From Oscheius tipulae (taxonomy: Eukaryota; Nematoda; Chromadorea; Rhabditida; Rhabditidae), in NCBI GenBank assembly GCA_037178975.1, contig JASJZH010000002.1, forward strand, positions 4,774,001 to 4,838,000: a stretch of DNA of 64,000 nucleotides, read 5' to 3'. Positions 33,501 to 46,500 of the stretch are shown piece by piece. The first letter of the stretch is position 1, and each line of letters opens with the position of its first letter. Both the position numbers and the translations under genes were made by a program. Below the pieces are notes generated by a model. The model searched no databases. It saw only the letters and a list, made by a program, of their open reading frames with translations, and was not told the origin of the DNA.

Positions 33501-36500
33501 TCTGATCGTCTCTTAATGGAGAAGACTTTCAGTGCCGGACACATCTCCGTCCTCTTCTGTACAGCTACTCTCGCCTGGGGAGTCAATCTTCCCGCTCATG
33601 CTGTTGTGATTAGGGTATTACCTTATTTTGGTAGCTTATTAAAGACAAGCTTTAGGGAACGGACGTGTTCGACGCCGAAAAAGGCCAGTTCTCGGATCTC
33701 GGAGTGCTGGACGTGCAGCAGATTTTCGGACGAGCCGGAAGACCTCAGTTCGAGAACGAGGGGCATGGTATTATCATCACGAATCACGACAAACTCGGAA
33801 AATATCTGGCCATGTTGAATAGACAAGCACCGATCGAGAGCCAGTTCTTCAAGCGTCTCAACGACAATCTCAACGCCGAAATTTCCCTGGGAACCGTTTC
33901 CACAATCGACGAGGCTGTCGAATGGCTGACCTACACCTACTACTATACCAGGGCGTTGAAGAATCCAATGGTCTATGGCTTCCCACATAAGATTCTCGAC
34001 GTTCTTAACATGGATATGAGAGGTGCCTTCGTGCGTGAGCATTTCCGCAAACTTATCGAGGACACGGCCCTGAAACTCGATCAGAATGAGATGATTCGCT
34101 ATGATGCTAAGTCGGTCTTAGTTTAGTTCGATTAATAAGGAAAAATTCTCAGAAACGGCTTCCTCCACGCGACGGATCTCGGTCGAATCGCCTCGAACTT
34201 CTACATCAAATTCGAGACAATTGAGCAGTTGAAAGACACTGGTGTTCCTGTCAAGCTCACCCCATTGATGCCGGACGATATGGTTCTCGGTCTCATCGCT
34301 TCCGCAACTGAATTCTCACAGCTTAAGGTTTTTTTTTACCGTTTTAGTTTAAACAAAAACACTTCAGGTACGAGAAGAAGAGTCGATCGACCTCGAAGAA
34401 CTTCGCAATTTTGGCTGTATGCTCGACATCCGTGGCGGCGGGTTGGCGTCTATTGCCGGTAAAGTCAATGTTCTCTTACAGGTAATACTTAATTTCTTTT
34501 TTCGGCAAGAAAAAAATCCATTGTAGTGCCTGATTTCTCGCAGCTTCATCCGCAGTTTTGCCTTGGCTTCGGAAGCAATGTACGTCGAGCAGAATGCCAG
34601 CCGTCTCTGTCGTGCCTACTTCGAAATCGTGCTTCGGAAAGGTTGGAGCGAGGCGACGAATGCCTTCTTGGCCATGTCCAAGTGCATCGAGAAGAAGATC
34701 TGGCCGAATCAGAGCAGTCTACGTCAGGTGTCCGAATTTGTTCGAATGGACTGGATCGAGAAGATTGAGAGAAGGGGACTTAGCGAGGCTCAACTGCTCG
34801 ATCTGGATTCGAAGGAGATTGGTTATATGTTCAGCTGTGATGGAGACAAAGTCTACGAGGCTCTCCGGATGATTCCACGGCTGCAGGCAGAAGCGACTCT
34901 GAAGCCTATTACATAGTTGGAATTCCATTTTTCTCTTGTTAAGTTCAAACTATAGCACCATTGTCCAAGTAGACGCGACGGTCTACCCGTGCTGGAAATG
35001 GAATGACCGTCTCCTTGGAAAGACTGGCGCCCAGTCGTTCTGGCTCTTCCTGGAAAATGCCAAGGAGAGTCAGATCGTTTATCAGGAGCGTATCTCTTTC
35101 AACAAGGTCAAGGTAATTCTTTTATTAAATTGTTTTTTAAAAAATGTATTCAGGTGATCAAGGGAGAGCCGCAGCATCTGATCTTCACAATTCCGATCAG
35201 GGACCACCAACTTACTGACCAGTTTCAGCTCCGTCTGGCCAGCGATTACTTTCTCTCCGACGACACGGTTGTCCCTCTTTCCATGCACAACTGTATCCTG
35301 CCCAAGTCTTGCAAAGCTCATACTGGTGTGTTTGTCTGCACTTCAAATAGTCTCATCAGACCTCCTTCCACTCATTCCGCTGCCAATCACAACGCTGAAG
35401 AATGAACTATTCGAGTCCATTTACTCCTTCAGTCACTTCAACCCCATTCAGACACAGGTTTGTACACATTTAACCAGGAAAAGTGATTCTGAAGGTCTTC
35501 CACTGCCTGTACAAGACGGATACGAACGCTCTGATTGGTGCTCCGACTGGATCAGGAAAGACGTGCTGCGCGGAGTTGAGCATGTTCCGTCTTCTCCAGG
35601 ATCATCCGGGCAAGAAGGTCGTCTATATCGCTCCGCTGAAGGCGCTTGTCCGGGAACGTGTCGACGACTGGAAGAAGAAATTCGAGGCCAAGATGGGCTA
35701 TCGAGTCATCGAAGTATCTGGAGATTACACACCCGAAGTCGCAGTGCTGGAAGAGTCGCCAATTCTGATCACGACGCCCGAAAAGTGGGATGGAATTACG
35801 CGAAGCTGGGCCACGAGAGAATACGTTCGACAGGTCGGACTGATCGTTATCGACGAGATTCATCTGCTCGGAGTCGATCGAGGTGCCGTTTTAGAAGCCA
35901 TCGTCACAAGGTTTTGTGCTTTTTAGGCTGTTCACAATTCCTTTTTAGGTTGAAAATGATCACGCGCCGATCCGCCATTCGCGAATCAGCAGCTCGAGTG
36001 ATTGGTCTTTCGACGGCTCTGGCCAATGCGGGAGACGTGGCTGAATGGCTAAACGTTCAGGATGACGGTCTTTTCAACTTCCGACCAGCTGTCCGACCAG
36101 TTCCAATCAACGTCCATATTCAAGGCTTCCCCGGTCAGCATTACTGTCCTCGAATGGCCTTGATGAACAAGCCAGCTTTCCGAGGTATTTTTCGCCATTC
36201 CCCTTGACAAAATGAGCTTTAGCCATTCTTACTTATTCCCCGGAGAAGCCCGTGCTAGTCTTTGTAGCCTCTCGTCGACAGACTCGTCTCACAGCCATGG
36301 CCTTCGTCTCACATCTCGTCTCCCAATCTAATCCTCGTCAATGGCTGCACATGGACATAAACGAACTGGAGGACATCATGCAGGTCATAAGTGACGAGAA
36401 TCTGAAACTGACTCTTCCCTTCGGCATTGGAATGCATCATGCCGGCTTGTCCGCGAACGAGAGAGCCATTGTGGAGAATCTATACACGGACAAAAAGATC

Positions 36501-38295
36501 CAGGTTCTGATCGCGACGGCTACTCTCGCCTGGGGAATCAACATGCCAGCTCATTTGGTCATCGTCAAAGGGACCGAGTACTTTGATGGGAAAACCTGCA
36601 AATACGTCGACTTCCCTGTTACCGGTACTTTTTTTTTGCTCTTATTCTAAATTTTAATCAAATTAGATGTGCTGCAAATGATGGGACGAGCCGGTCGTCC
36701 ACAGTACGATACCTCGGCCGTGGCCGTCATCTATGTGCAGGATACGAAGAAGAACTTCTACAAAAAGTTCCTTTACGAGCCGTTCCCTGTCGAATCAAGT
36801 CTTCTCCCAGTGCTCGCAAACCATGTGAATGCCGAAATCAATGCGGGAATGATCAGCAGCAAGCAGGGAGTAATGGAGTATCTGGCCGGAACCTATTTCT
36901 ATCGAAGACTCTTCGCCAATCCAAAGTAATTTCCCTTTTTTCCTGCTAAAACACTTCGAAATCTAGTTTCTACGGACTGGAGGATCCATCGGAGGAGGCG
37001 ATGATTTCCTTCCTAGTGAATGTTGTCGACAAGGTCGTCGAAGAGCTCTTGACCTCCAGTTGTATCGTGATCGACGAGGAAAACGGAACGATTCATTCGT
37101 CGCCGTTCGGTCGTCTCGCAGCCATATACTACCTTCGTCATGAGACCATCCGCTTTCTCCTAGAAAATCTTTCGGAGAAGAACAGCGTCGAGGATCTTCT
37201 TCGCATTCTTTCAGTAAGATTGTATTTTTTATTTGATTTAATAATATTTCAGCACGTGCCGGAGTACGCTGAGGTTCCGGTGCGACACAATGAAGACGTG
37301 ACAAACACACAGCTGCAGCGTCGTCTCCGAATCAAATTCCCGACCAATGTCATGGATTCGTCGCACACGAAGGCCCATCTTTTATTCCAGGCTCACTTCT
37401 CACGAGCCGAGATACCGACCGACTACCGAACCGATCAGAAGAGTGTCCTCGATCAGTGCATCCGTATCATCCAGGTACTTCCTTTCTGTGAAGGTTTGAA
37501 AATGAATGTTAGGCAATGCGCGACGTGAGTCTTCTGAATGGCTGGCTCTCGACTGCCCTTCAAATCACGACTCTTCAACAGATGTGCTATACTGGACGCT
37601 GGTACGACGATCATCCCCTCCTCGTCCTGCCGCATCTGAAAGAACACGAGGCTGAAGCTTTCGGGTATTTTTTTTTCTTTTTGTAGCATTCAAATCTTCT
37701 TCAGAGAGACAGCCACTGTTCCTTGGCTGCAGGACAAGCTGAAGATAGAAAGAGCTTCCAATCAAAGAGACGTCGAGAGAAATACGAAGAAATTCTTCGA
37801 GGCAGAGACTGTTCTTAACGAAAGAGAAATTCACGAGGTTTTCTATATTACTCTCGCATTAATTTATCGAGAGAATTATAGATTTCAAGAACGCTGTGCG
37901 CCTGGCCTATTCTCAATATTCTCCACATCAAATTCACCCGCAATAATCGCGAGATAACCGCTCCACCCGGTCTTCCCGTTCGTCTCGAAAAACACGCTCT
38001 GTACCGTCTGAAGATCGATCTCGAGACACTGGGATTCAATCGAGCCGAAACAAAGGCTCTGCTGCCTAAATGGACGAAGGAAAAGACGGCCGGATGGATG
38101 ATTACCGTGGGAGAGAAGAGCAGCGATCAGCTGATTGCCGTCTCTCACGTCTCTGCTGTGACTGGACATCGAACTGCGCGAGTCGATCTGAATACTCCCG
38201 ATAAAAGCGGTCCGTGCTCGCTGACTATCTTCGTTCATTCCGATTGCTATCTCGGAATCGATCAAGAGTACACCGTCCTGCTGGATTTGTACTAA
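30527..38295 (+). CDS. ASCC3: ASCC3 DNA/RNA helicase (double Ski2-like cassette)
   Basis: Large 3'-5' helicase of the ASC-1/ASCC complex. In animals it unwinds DNA for alkylation repair with ALKBH3 and splits collided ribosomes in quality control. Twenty-nine exons were traced from 30527 to 38295; the joined frame is 2,216 residues, almost the same as the vertebrate protein. Cassette 1: APTGAGKT near residue 537, DEVH near 651, then an HHAG motif and the FGRAGRPQF block, followed by a Sec63 domain. Cassette 2: APTGSGKT near 1407, DEIH near 1510, the [17 protein letters not shown] signature and MMGRAGRPQ, followed by the second Sec63 domain ending in [12 protein letters not shown]. Several introns are 34-41 nt and some are multiples of three. 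A TTTACAG acceptor precedes the ATG by four bases. It is 644 bp from DDOST, so operon membership is uncertain. Confidence 0.96.
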
Positions 38296-38469
38296 TTTGT
38301 TAGGTTTTTATTGTTTTCTTAGCGTTTTAACCACTCCAATCTTTGCTTCTTATCCAACCAGTGTAATACAGCTGTGATTGTCCCCCCTCGGGTTCTAGAC
38401 GTTATAAAATTTTACACATTCAAGATCGAATAGTTTATGTAAAGTTAAAATAATAGATATGAGGTAAAT

Positions 38470-41451
38470 TTACTTCTTAGGATGCCAGAACTCCTTCTTG
38501 TGATCAGCGTTTTTTCTGTAACAGCCTTTACCGTACTGGCAGGGGGTCTCTCCGTCGGGACACTTTTCTTCTTTCTCCTCAGCCTCATCTTCGATCTTTT
38601 CCTTCTTCTTTGAGGGACCAGCTTCTTCCTCCTTCTCTTCTACAATCACCTTCCTCTTCTTCGGCGTCGATTTGACAGGAGAGGGCTCATCATTGGCTTC
38701 CTCAGCTATCGGAGCTCCCTCCTCGTCCTTCGCGTACAGCGGAACCGCGTCCTCCTTTGTCGTATCCACATCGGTCTTGATCTTCGACGTCTCGAATAGT
38801 TTCTGAATCACTAAATGAGCAAAGAGTGTCTAGAGAACTAACGGTCAATTCCTGGAGATTCGTGGCCGTCTTCCAGTCCTTGTCGTCTCTGACCTTGGTC
38901 AGACGCGGGAAGCGGATGGAAATACCGTCAGCTGTATGATTATCCGACTTTGAGAACTCGGCCCCCGTGATTTCCCAGATCGGAGCGGATTTGGGATCGT
39001 CAATGACGAAGTCGGGTACGAGTTGACGGGAGCAACGAAGCCAATTCGGTAAGTTCTCGTAAACACGATCAATTCTTTTCATCTAAAGTGGGAACTCGAG
39101 AATACTGCAAAAGACAGGGTACCTTCTCGCCCAGCTCCTTGTTTATCTTGTCCAGCTCGGCGTCAGTCGGTCCATTGCCGCATTTGGTCACAGTACGATA
39201 GGAATTGGTTTTCGGATCATAGACTCCCATCAAGAACACGGACATCAGACCTCCTGAACTCTCATTATTTTAATTTCGAGATAAAGAACACATACCCTTA
39301 TTTCCGGTTCCAAAGTAAGCTCCGAGGACGATGAGGTCAGCCGTGTCGGCCATCTTTCCCTGCTCCAGATAGTCCTTTTTGACCTTGAGCCAATGGCGCT
39401 TCCCCGGCTCGTACTTCGACTTGGTATCCTTCAGAACCAGCCCCTCGAGACCCTCATCAATTGCCTTCCAGATCATGTTGTGCAGTTTGGTCGTGTCGCC
39501 GTTTTCGATGAAGAACGAGTTGGAGAACATGACCGCGTTCTTCACCTCGACCATGTGCTTCTCCAAAATCTGGCGGCGTTCCTTGATCGACTTGCCCGTC
39601 AGATCCTCGTCGTTGTAGCGGAGCATGTCGAAAACGAACAGACACGGACGAGCGTCTTTGAACTACAACATAGGATTTATGAAACATCTTTAAAGAAAAT
39701 AAACCTTCTCCTTCTTGTGAATTCCGAGAGTACCGAAGGGAAGAGGCTTGCCCGTGTTCGTGTCGACCAGAAGAACTTCGCCGTCCAGAATCAGATCATC
39801 GCCATTTGCGAAAGCCTGCGGAATTGAGGCCTCGATCTGGGCAATCTGAGGATTTTATTGGAGTGTTACCAAAAAGTATAACAAACCTTGTGTGGTTGGG
39901 AAGGCTTGAGACTACGGGAGAAAAAGAAGAACTTGTCACCGTTCTTGTGCACCTGGACCCGTTCTCCGTCGTATTTGATCTCGGCAAAAAGTCCATTTGG
40001 ACACTTGTTCATGGCCTGTTCGACGGAACGACAAGCCTCGGCCAGCATAGGCAACACAGGAGTTCCAAGCTTGATTCCGACCTCGATAGCTGTTTTGGAC
40101 AAGGTTCCGGCCAGAGAACGATCGACTATGTCTTTCAGATCGCGGCAGCTCTGGAAGGCGTCGTAGGCCGAAGAATGAAGTCCTTCGAGAATGTGCTTCG
40201 TGCCAGCATTGAAACGGAGATCCTTCTTGATCAGACGTACGAGATACATGACCTCGAGACCGGACAGACGTTTAGCAGCAAACTTGAGGTGGTACTTCTG
40301 CTTCTCCTCGACCGTATATTCGGTCAGCTTGTCCAGCCAGCGATCAATCTGAACGATGTATGATGAAAGATCACGAAGGAATGACTACCTTTTGGATGCT
40401 CCAGTCGCTATTCTTTGAGACAACGACTTTCTTTTCCTCCAGCGCTTGTCGAATAACGATTGAGGCGTCGCCATTGTTCTTGTACTCGTCCGTGAGCTCC
40501 ACAAGATCCAGGCCGAAAATCTAAAACCGTTTCATTAGGTTGAGCAGAGCTGGTGTTCTCAACTGTCCATTCGATTCTGCTACATTTTACACAGATCGCA
40601 AATAGTTATGGCTCCGATACAAAACAATAACTCACGTCGGCAAAGCACTTAAGAATCTGCTTCTCCTTCATGTTATAGACACGATGATCTATTCCTGGCA
40701 GCAGAAGACGGATCAAAGTATGTACATCTCCATCATATCCTTCTAAATTGGTCTTCAGATTACGCAGAAAGAACAAAAGAACCTTTGCTAATAAACATCT
40801 GAACAGCCTGGCTTTTGTCCGTGTACTTGGAGACACTTCCGATGATTTCACACAGCTTACAGAACTGAATACGGACCCTGAGAACAATGATACTCTGCGA
40901 ACCTTATGGAAAGAGTTGTGCTTTGATTCCTCGTTGACCTCAACTGGCATTTTTTCCGTCTTTTTGGGCTCAACCTTCTTTGAGGCCTTCTTCGGCCTCT
41001 CTTCGACTTCTTCCACATCATCCGTCTCTTCCTTCTTGGCTTTCAACTGGGATTTTGACGGTTTAGGAGTTTTCGCGGCTGCCGGAGCCTTGTCCTTCCT
41101 CTGCTGGGCGAGATCCTCAATCAGCTTCGACATCATGGCTTTGTCCTCGTCGGTCAGAACGTCCCATTCTACAAGTTCGCCGTGGATGAAAGTTATTAAC
41201 AACAACTAACCCTCGACGTCTCCCTCCTCCTCGATGACCTTCGTAGTAGCCCTAGCCTTGTAGAAGGTCTCGAAAAGGCAGTTCGGATGGAAGTACTGCT
41301 TCATGTCGGGCGGTGGTCCGTCCTCCTTTTGGACAAATGGATTTGGGGTGATCTTAGCTAGCCGTAGATCACCTTTTTGCAGCTGCAGCTTGCACTTCTT
41401 GCATCCTGCCACACGCTTGGCATAATCCACAGCGAATCGCGTCGTTGACAT
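38470..41451 (-). CDS. LIG3: DNA ligase III with N-terminal PARP-type and C-terminal PBZ zinc fingers
   Basis: ATP-dependent ligase for single-strand-break and base-excision repair. Eleven exons in reading order: 41451-41211, 41168-40903, 40864-40783, 40742-40636, 40520-40389, 40348-39887, 39845-39705, 39662-39296, 39253-39123, 39082-38843, 38802-38470; 833 residues. Residues 1-80: PARP-like finger with the CKKC pair and the HPNC pair. An acidic/basic linker follows, then the LIG3-type DNA-binding domain from ~165 (the FCKLCEII segment matches human FRKLC). The nucleotidyltransferase domain has its adenylated Lys at ~401 in EIKYDGERV; the oligonucleotide-binding domain ends near ~720. The tail is Lys/Glu-rich and ends in a C-x-Y-G-x2-C ... 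H-x4-W-H-P PBZ finger, with no BRCT domain. C. elegans is reported to lack LIG3. It starts 128 bp after the MMAA stop. Confidence 0.93.
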
Positions 41452-41579
41452 CCGAATATAGGGTAGTAAAACGAAAAAGACATGTTACGGTAGCTAGGTT
41501 GACACGAGCAGTGTTAGAAATTACTGAAAGAGAAGAAAATAGAAATTTATTGATATCTACAAGTAATTCGAGATATGAA

Positions 41580-43342
41580 TTAGATGCCGAGGAAAGTTTT
41601 CAACATGGTCTCAGCGGCAAGACCTGGGGTGTTGAGGCCGTGTCGAATCTCATTCTCCAGTTTCGGGGACATTGTGGCGATCAGAGGATGAGTCATGAAG
41701 ACCGTCATTATTTCATCTCTCACGTGGGACCACATCCACTGAAAAAGAGGCTCTTAGCAACACAAAGGGTAGACAATGCCAGGGAACAATAGAATTGCAA
41801 AATCGCTAACTTAGCTTCACTATCTTTATGGGGAAACCTCGGAAGTGATGAAGCTTATCTCTCAGGAAATGATGCTATTTGTCAGCATCCAGTTCGAGGA
41901 AATGCCATAAGCAATGTAGAAAACACACCTGTGTCAATTGCTTGTTCCGTTTCAACTCCAACTCGCCCGTTTCACCGATTATCTTCCAGAACTCGAACAT
42001 GTTCTCGGCGACAAAACTGACAGATTCGTGATCCATTATGGAGGAACGGAGAACCTGAAGAGAACTTCGTCTAGGTCAGATCAAATAACGAGCCCTCGGT
42101 CTCCAGTGTTCGGATCTGGGACGCAAGAACTTGAGCGCAGAAATGTACTCGGCCTGGGTGAGCTTAGCCTTGGCTTTCAGATCACCATCGTCTTTTGTCA
42201 CGACGAGAAGATCGCTCATTTCCATGATCCCACGCTTAACTCCCTGGAGTTCGTCGCCGTGTGCTGGAGACAAGAGAAGACAAAACATATCACACCTGCA
42301 AATTATAGGTTGGGGGAAATACACGAATAGACAGCTATTGAAGCACCTCCCCCGTTAGAGCCACAGCTTTGACTGAAAACACAAGAAATCTACAAAGCAT
42401 CGACTATGTCCGCTCACGGAGGATGTGCTTCAACCCGTGGCTTACGCGAAGATGTGCCAAAATTACTATCGTACATGTTTGCGACGGCGACTTCACTCTG
42501 TCCAACACCTAGAACCATAATTTTAGAGGAACTGGAAAAAACGAACCGACTGTTTCGATGAGAACGACTTCGTAGCCTGCCCCTTCGCACAGAATTATGG
42601 CCTCGTGAACACCTCTGGCTACTCCTCCCAATGATCCACTGGATGGCGATTGACGAATATAAGCCATGGGATTCCTCGACAGATCTTGCATTCGGGTAAG
42701 GTCGCCGAGAATGGATCCGCCGGTAATGGCGCTTGAGGGGTCTATGGTTAGCACGGCAGTCTTCATCTTGCGATTTTCTGTCAACTCCTTGCCCAGGGCT
42801 TCGATGAATGACGATTTACCAACACCCGGACTGCCGGAAATTCCTGAACCATAACTTGAAGATGAACCCTCAACGAAATAGCGAACCTATCCGGAAAATC
42901 ATCGACTCCTTGCCCTTTTCAGCGTACTTTTTGTGCTCCAGCTTGAGAATTTCCTGGAATTTGAACATACATGACATTTTTCTCATCGCTAAAATGAAAA
43001 TGTGAAGGGAACGTACTCGTAGCAGGACATTGCCTTGTGCTCGCTTCGTCGGATGTTTTGACTCGACAAGTGTGATAGCAGATGCTAGAGCTGCTCGTGA
43101 ACCATTCAAAAGTCCTTCCTTTAATCGCAGAACAGTCGGATCGTCGGCCGTCACGTTTGGATCCCATCGGAGCTTCGAATACTTCTCAACCAAATGTTCC
43201 AGCGGAATTGTCTTCTCCACTCCTTTTGTTGTATATGTATTTGGCCCGTAATTTGATAACAATCTGAACAATCACTTTATGTACCAGTACAACCAAAAGA
43301 ATACCTAAATGCTGGTCTGGCAGTGATGGCACCCTTGAACAT
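41580..43342 (-). CDS. MMAA: MMAA, methylmalonyl-CoA mutase GTPase chaperone
   Basis: Mitochondrial G3E-family GTPase (MeaB/ArgK type) that protects and loads cobalamin onto methylmalonyl-CoA mutase. Exons in reading order: 43342-43305, 43263-43017, 42953-42887, 42843-42547, 42508-42475, 42295-42094, 42054-41929, 41738-41580; 389 residues. Motifs: Walker [10 protein letters not shown], switch region with LTIDPSS, Walker B with ETVGVGQSE, a [21 protein letters not shown] block, and the C-terminal dimerisation helix ending [13 protein letters not shown]. The intron between the exons at 42094 and 42054 starts with GC, not GT; no GT donor there keeps the frame. The N-terminal presequence is short in this model. 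A TTTTGCAG acceptor sits two bases before the ATG. Confidence 0.95.
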
Positions 43343-43575
43343 TCCTGCAAAACAGATTTGTCAAAAAGGAAATTTAAAATCTGCGTGGAGCGCGCCAAAA
43401 ATTCCAAGCGGAAATTTGAATTGGATAAACTGTTTTCTTTTCACACGAAAAGAAGTATTTTTCCATGCCAGTACACTCGTAAAGTATAAACAGTTGTTGA
43501 AGCAACTTTTATTAGACTGAGAATGGGAGTAATATACATTGACACGTGAGATTGGGAGAGAATGTACACAACAAA

Positions 43576-46500
43576 CTAAAGAACTTGTTCACTGCGCTTT
43601 ATGAAGGGATTGTTCTCCGGAACACCGTAAACACCACGGTTTTGAAGAAGGACTTTCTGCCAGTCAATCTGCCTCTTGAAGACTTCCATATTCGCCCAGT
43701 CCTCATAGTTATCCAACAAGCTGAAAATTTTCGGTGGGTCAGACTCGCTGTAAAGTGATTCTTTGATACTAGTCGCGCTTTGAACACTGTCAACAACTCA
43801 CAATTGTGGGACTTTCGGTGCTTGGGCTATAGCTGATAGCAGACAATGATCTCCCGGCTCGTACTCTCTTAAATCGACTCTGTTCAGATAGTCATCTCCA
43901 GGCATCGGGTCGTCGTTCACTTCTGTATTGAATCAATCTGTTTGTCCGAAGATATACTTACCAATAGCCAGCTGAGGGTACATGCTCGAGTATCTCCGAC
44001 TGTGGAATCTCTCCACAGCTGCCTTCAGCTCATTCTCCTCATTGTGGTAGTCGTAAGACTTCCTCATTTCGTTTGCAAAGGCCCAGTCGTCTGTGAGACG
44101 ATGACGAACCTTGCTGTAAATGGCAGACATGATATCCATGTTGGCTCTTCGCCATTGACGACCGAGATATCTGGACTGCATCTTGAGTACCTTTAGCACG
44201 TACACTTGAAAGATGCCCTGAATAACGAGACAGTACGGGTTGGAAAGAGAGTCATACCGATCGAACTTTGAGAGATCTCTTCAAGATTGGAGCAGACTTG
44301 AATACCATGAGCATCATAATTCTCGAGTGTCGTCCCTTGACCAGTTTGTTCAGAACTCGGATCAAATTGAGGGAAGAGAACATGTTCCTCCAGAGGAAGT
44401 AGACTTCATTCGTGCTTAACGACTCTTCCACATTTTCCGAGTTCAACGTCGGCCATTCTTCCTGATTCCTCACGTAGTGTAAAACACATTGGGGGTAGTT
44501 GTAGGCATGAATCTCGTTCCTCGTCTGGATGTATCTCTGCATGTTTTGATCCATGAACTTGAGGAGCAGAGGGATTCCGTTTCCGAACACCTGAGCACCA
44601 TTTTTGTTCGGAAGAAAGATAAAATGGACTCACCACATGCTGACAGAGATACTCGAACTGGTAGATGTGGTTCAGTTTGAAGTGCTTGCAGAGTAGAAGG
44701 AGTATTGAGGAGACGGCTTTGACCAAGATCTCCTTGTGTCTTTTAATGTCAATGGTTATACGGACACTGTCTTCCAACGGATTGCTGGTCGAGTTGTCTG
44801 GAGTCAAAATTTAGGAGACAAGGGAAGGAACATACCCAGACTGAAAGAGTTGGACAGGAAGTCGCAGGCTTCAGTCTCTGGAGTGAGGACATCGACCAGG
44901 ACGTTGAGGGCGTCGTTCTTGGCCTAAATATTTTCAGTTTGTTGTTTTTAAAGGAAAGTACCTTGTTGGAAGGAGCCGAAGCTAAAAGAACTTTCAACAG
45001 AGCGACAACATATTGACTCAGATTCGGTAAGAGTCCAACGTAGAGTTTCTCAACCTCATTCTCATCAACTTTTTCCTTCTTGGACAAGGCGTATCTGTTG
45101 TAGCTTTCGTCCTCTTCAGCCTAAATTTCGGTTCAACTAAGTATCAGTTATTTTTTCTACGTGTAGCTCTGCAATGCTCGTGTAGATGTGTGTCTTGAGA
45201 ATTTTGATTGAGCTCAAGATCGGAGGAGGGAATCCGAACAAGGTTTCAATGTCTCCCGGCAGCTGGTAGTTGAAAAACTTTTGTCTCTCCTGTTGGATGA
45301 AAGTCTCGACTTCTTTCCTGTTGATCTTTGGCTTCCAGGGAAGAACTTTCCGGGGCGGCTCGAAGACGGACGGAGAACCAGCTCTTGGAGTCATGTCTCC
45401 ACTGGTTTGACGAGAGTTTTGTCTCTTTTCGCCCTCTTTGGTAGTGGTTAGGGTCGCTAATCAGAGATTTTTGGTGATTTAGTTAACTTACAAGACATGT
45501 CGTCATCGTCATCCCTCCCCTCTTCACTTCCAGAAGTGGCAATTTGTCGAGCCAGAGCCAGGTTCCTTTTGGTTGCCATTCGAACACCTAAAGTGCTGTG
45601 CTGAGCTGACGGTCAAGAACTCACAATGATCAGCGTCACTAGCAATGACAGTGGCTGGAAGACGACCAGCAACTGCTATTGTGTCCTCAAGTACTGGAAG
45701 TCCTCTTTCCTTTCTCTTCTCCTTCTTCAGGTTATTCAATTCCTCAAATCCACCGAGGGTAGCCAAGAGTACTTTCCAAATCAAGAGCAGGATCTTTTTG
45801 ATAGGAAAGTGAGGAGAGTAGCCAGTATAGAATGGAGGAAGAAGTTCGAAAAGAAGGTAGACCAGAGGACGACCGTAGTTATCCAAAGGCTGGCAGAGTT
45901 CTTGAAGGAACTCTTCACTCTGCTTGTGGAATTTGGCGTATCCTTCTGAGCCGATCAACTCTTTGTTCCGGATCAGTTCGACCATGTGGTAGATACAGCC
46001 AAGACAGACACGAAGAGCTTCGTTGTCTGCCAGAGTAGCAGTCCTTGGCTTTTTTTCTAAAAGTTTTTAGTCGAGATAGAAATATATTTCCCCACCTTGA
46101 TCTGACAGATCCACATTGCTGGCATGTCTGCTGTCTCGACTGCTCGCCTTTGATTCTCTCCCATCGTGAAAAGAGGCAAGTCCACTGTCAAAGGGCTCGA
46201 CTATTTCTGTCAGAAGAAGAGAGCAAAGAGCCTAAACACCTTGAATATTAAATTTTGGCTCGTCAAATTACGGAAAATGCTCCGCAGCTGTAGAGCAGAT
46301 GAGCATTGTAGAAACCGCGAGCCAGACACTCGGACTCGTATCCACCTGTTCCTTTGTCCTGTGGAGCCTGGGACTGGACACCGGCTTCGACTTCTTCCTC
46401 TTCGGCAAAATCACCAAACGCGCCCTAAGCTCTGTTTGAGAATTAAAAATCAACAAACATACCTGTAGAAGATAGAGCAGTGTTCTGGAAGAGGACAATC

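Noticed and set aside
38803-38842. Internal start of a separate 113-residue protein carrying the PBZ finger
   Set aside because: The 40-nt intron has a proper donor and CAG acceptor and joins the segment in frame to the ligase; no promoter or trans-splice site is evident.
43305-43342. Treating the MMAA first exon as part of STRIP 3' sequence
   Set aside because: It has its own ATG after a TTTTGCAG acceptor and joins in frame to the MMAA second exon; STRIP ends cleanly at 43576.
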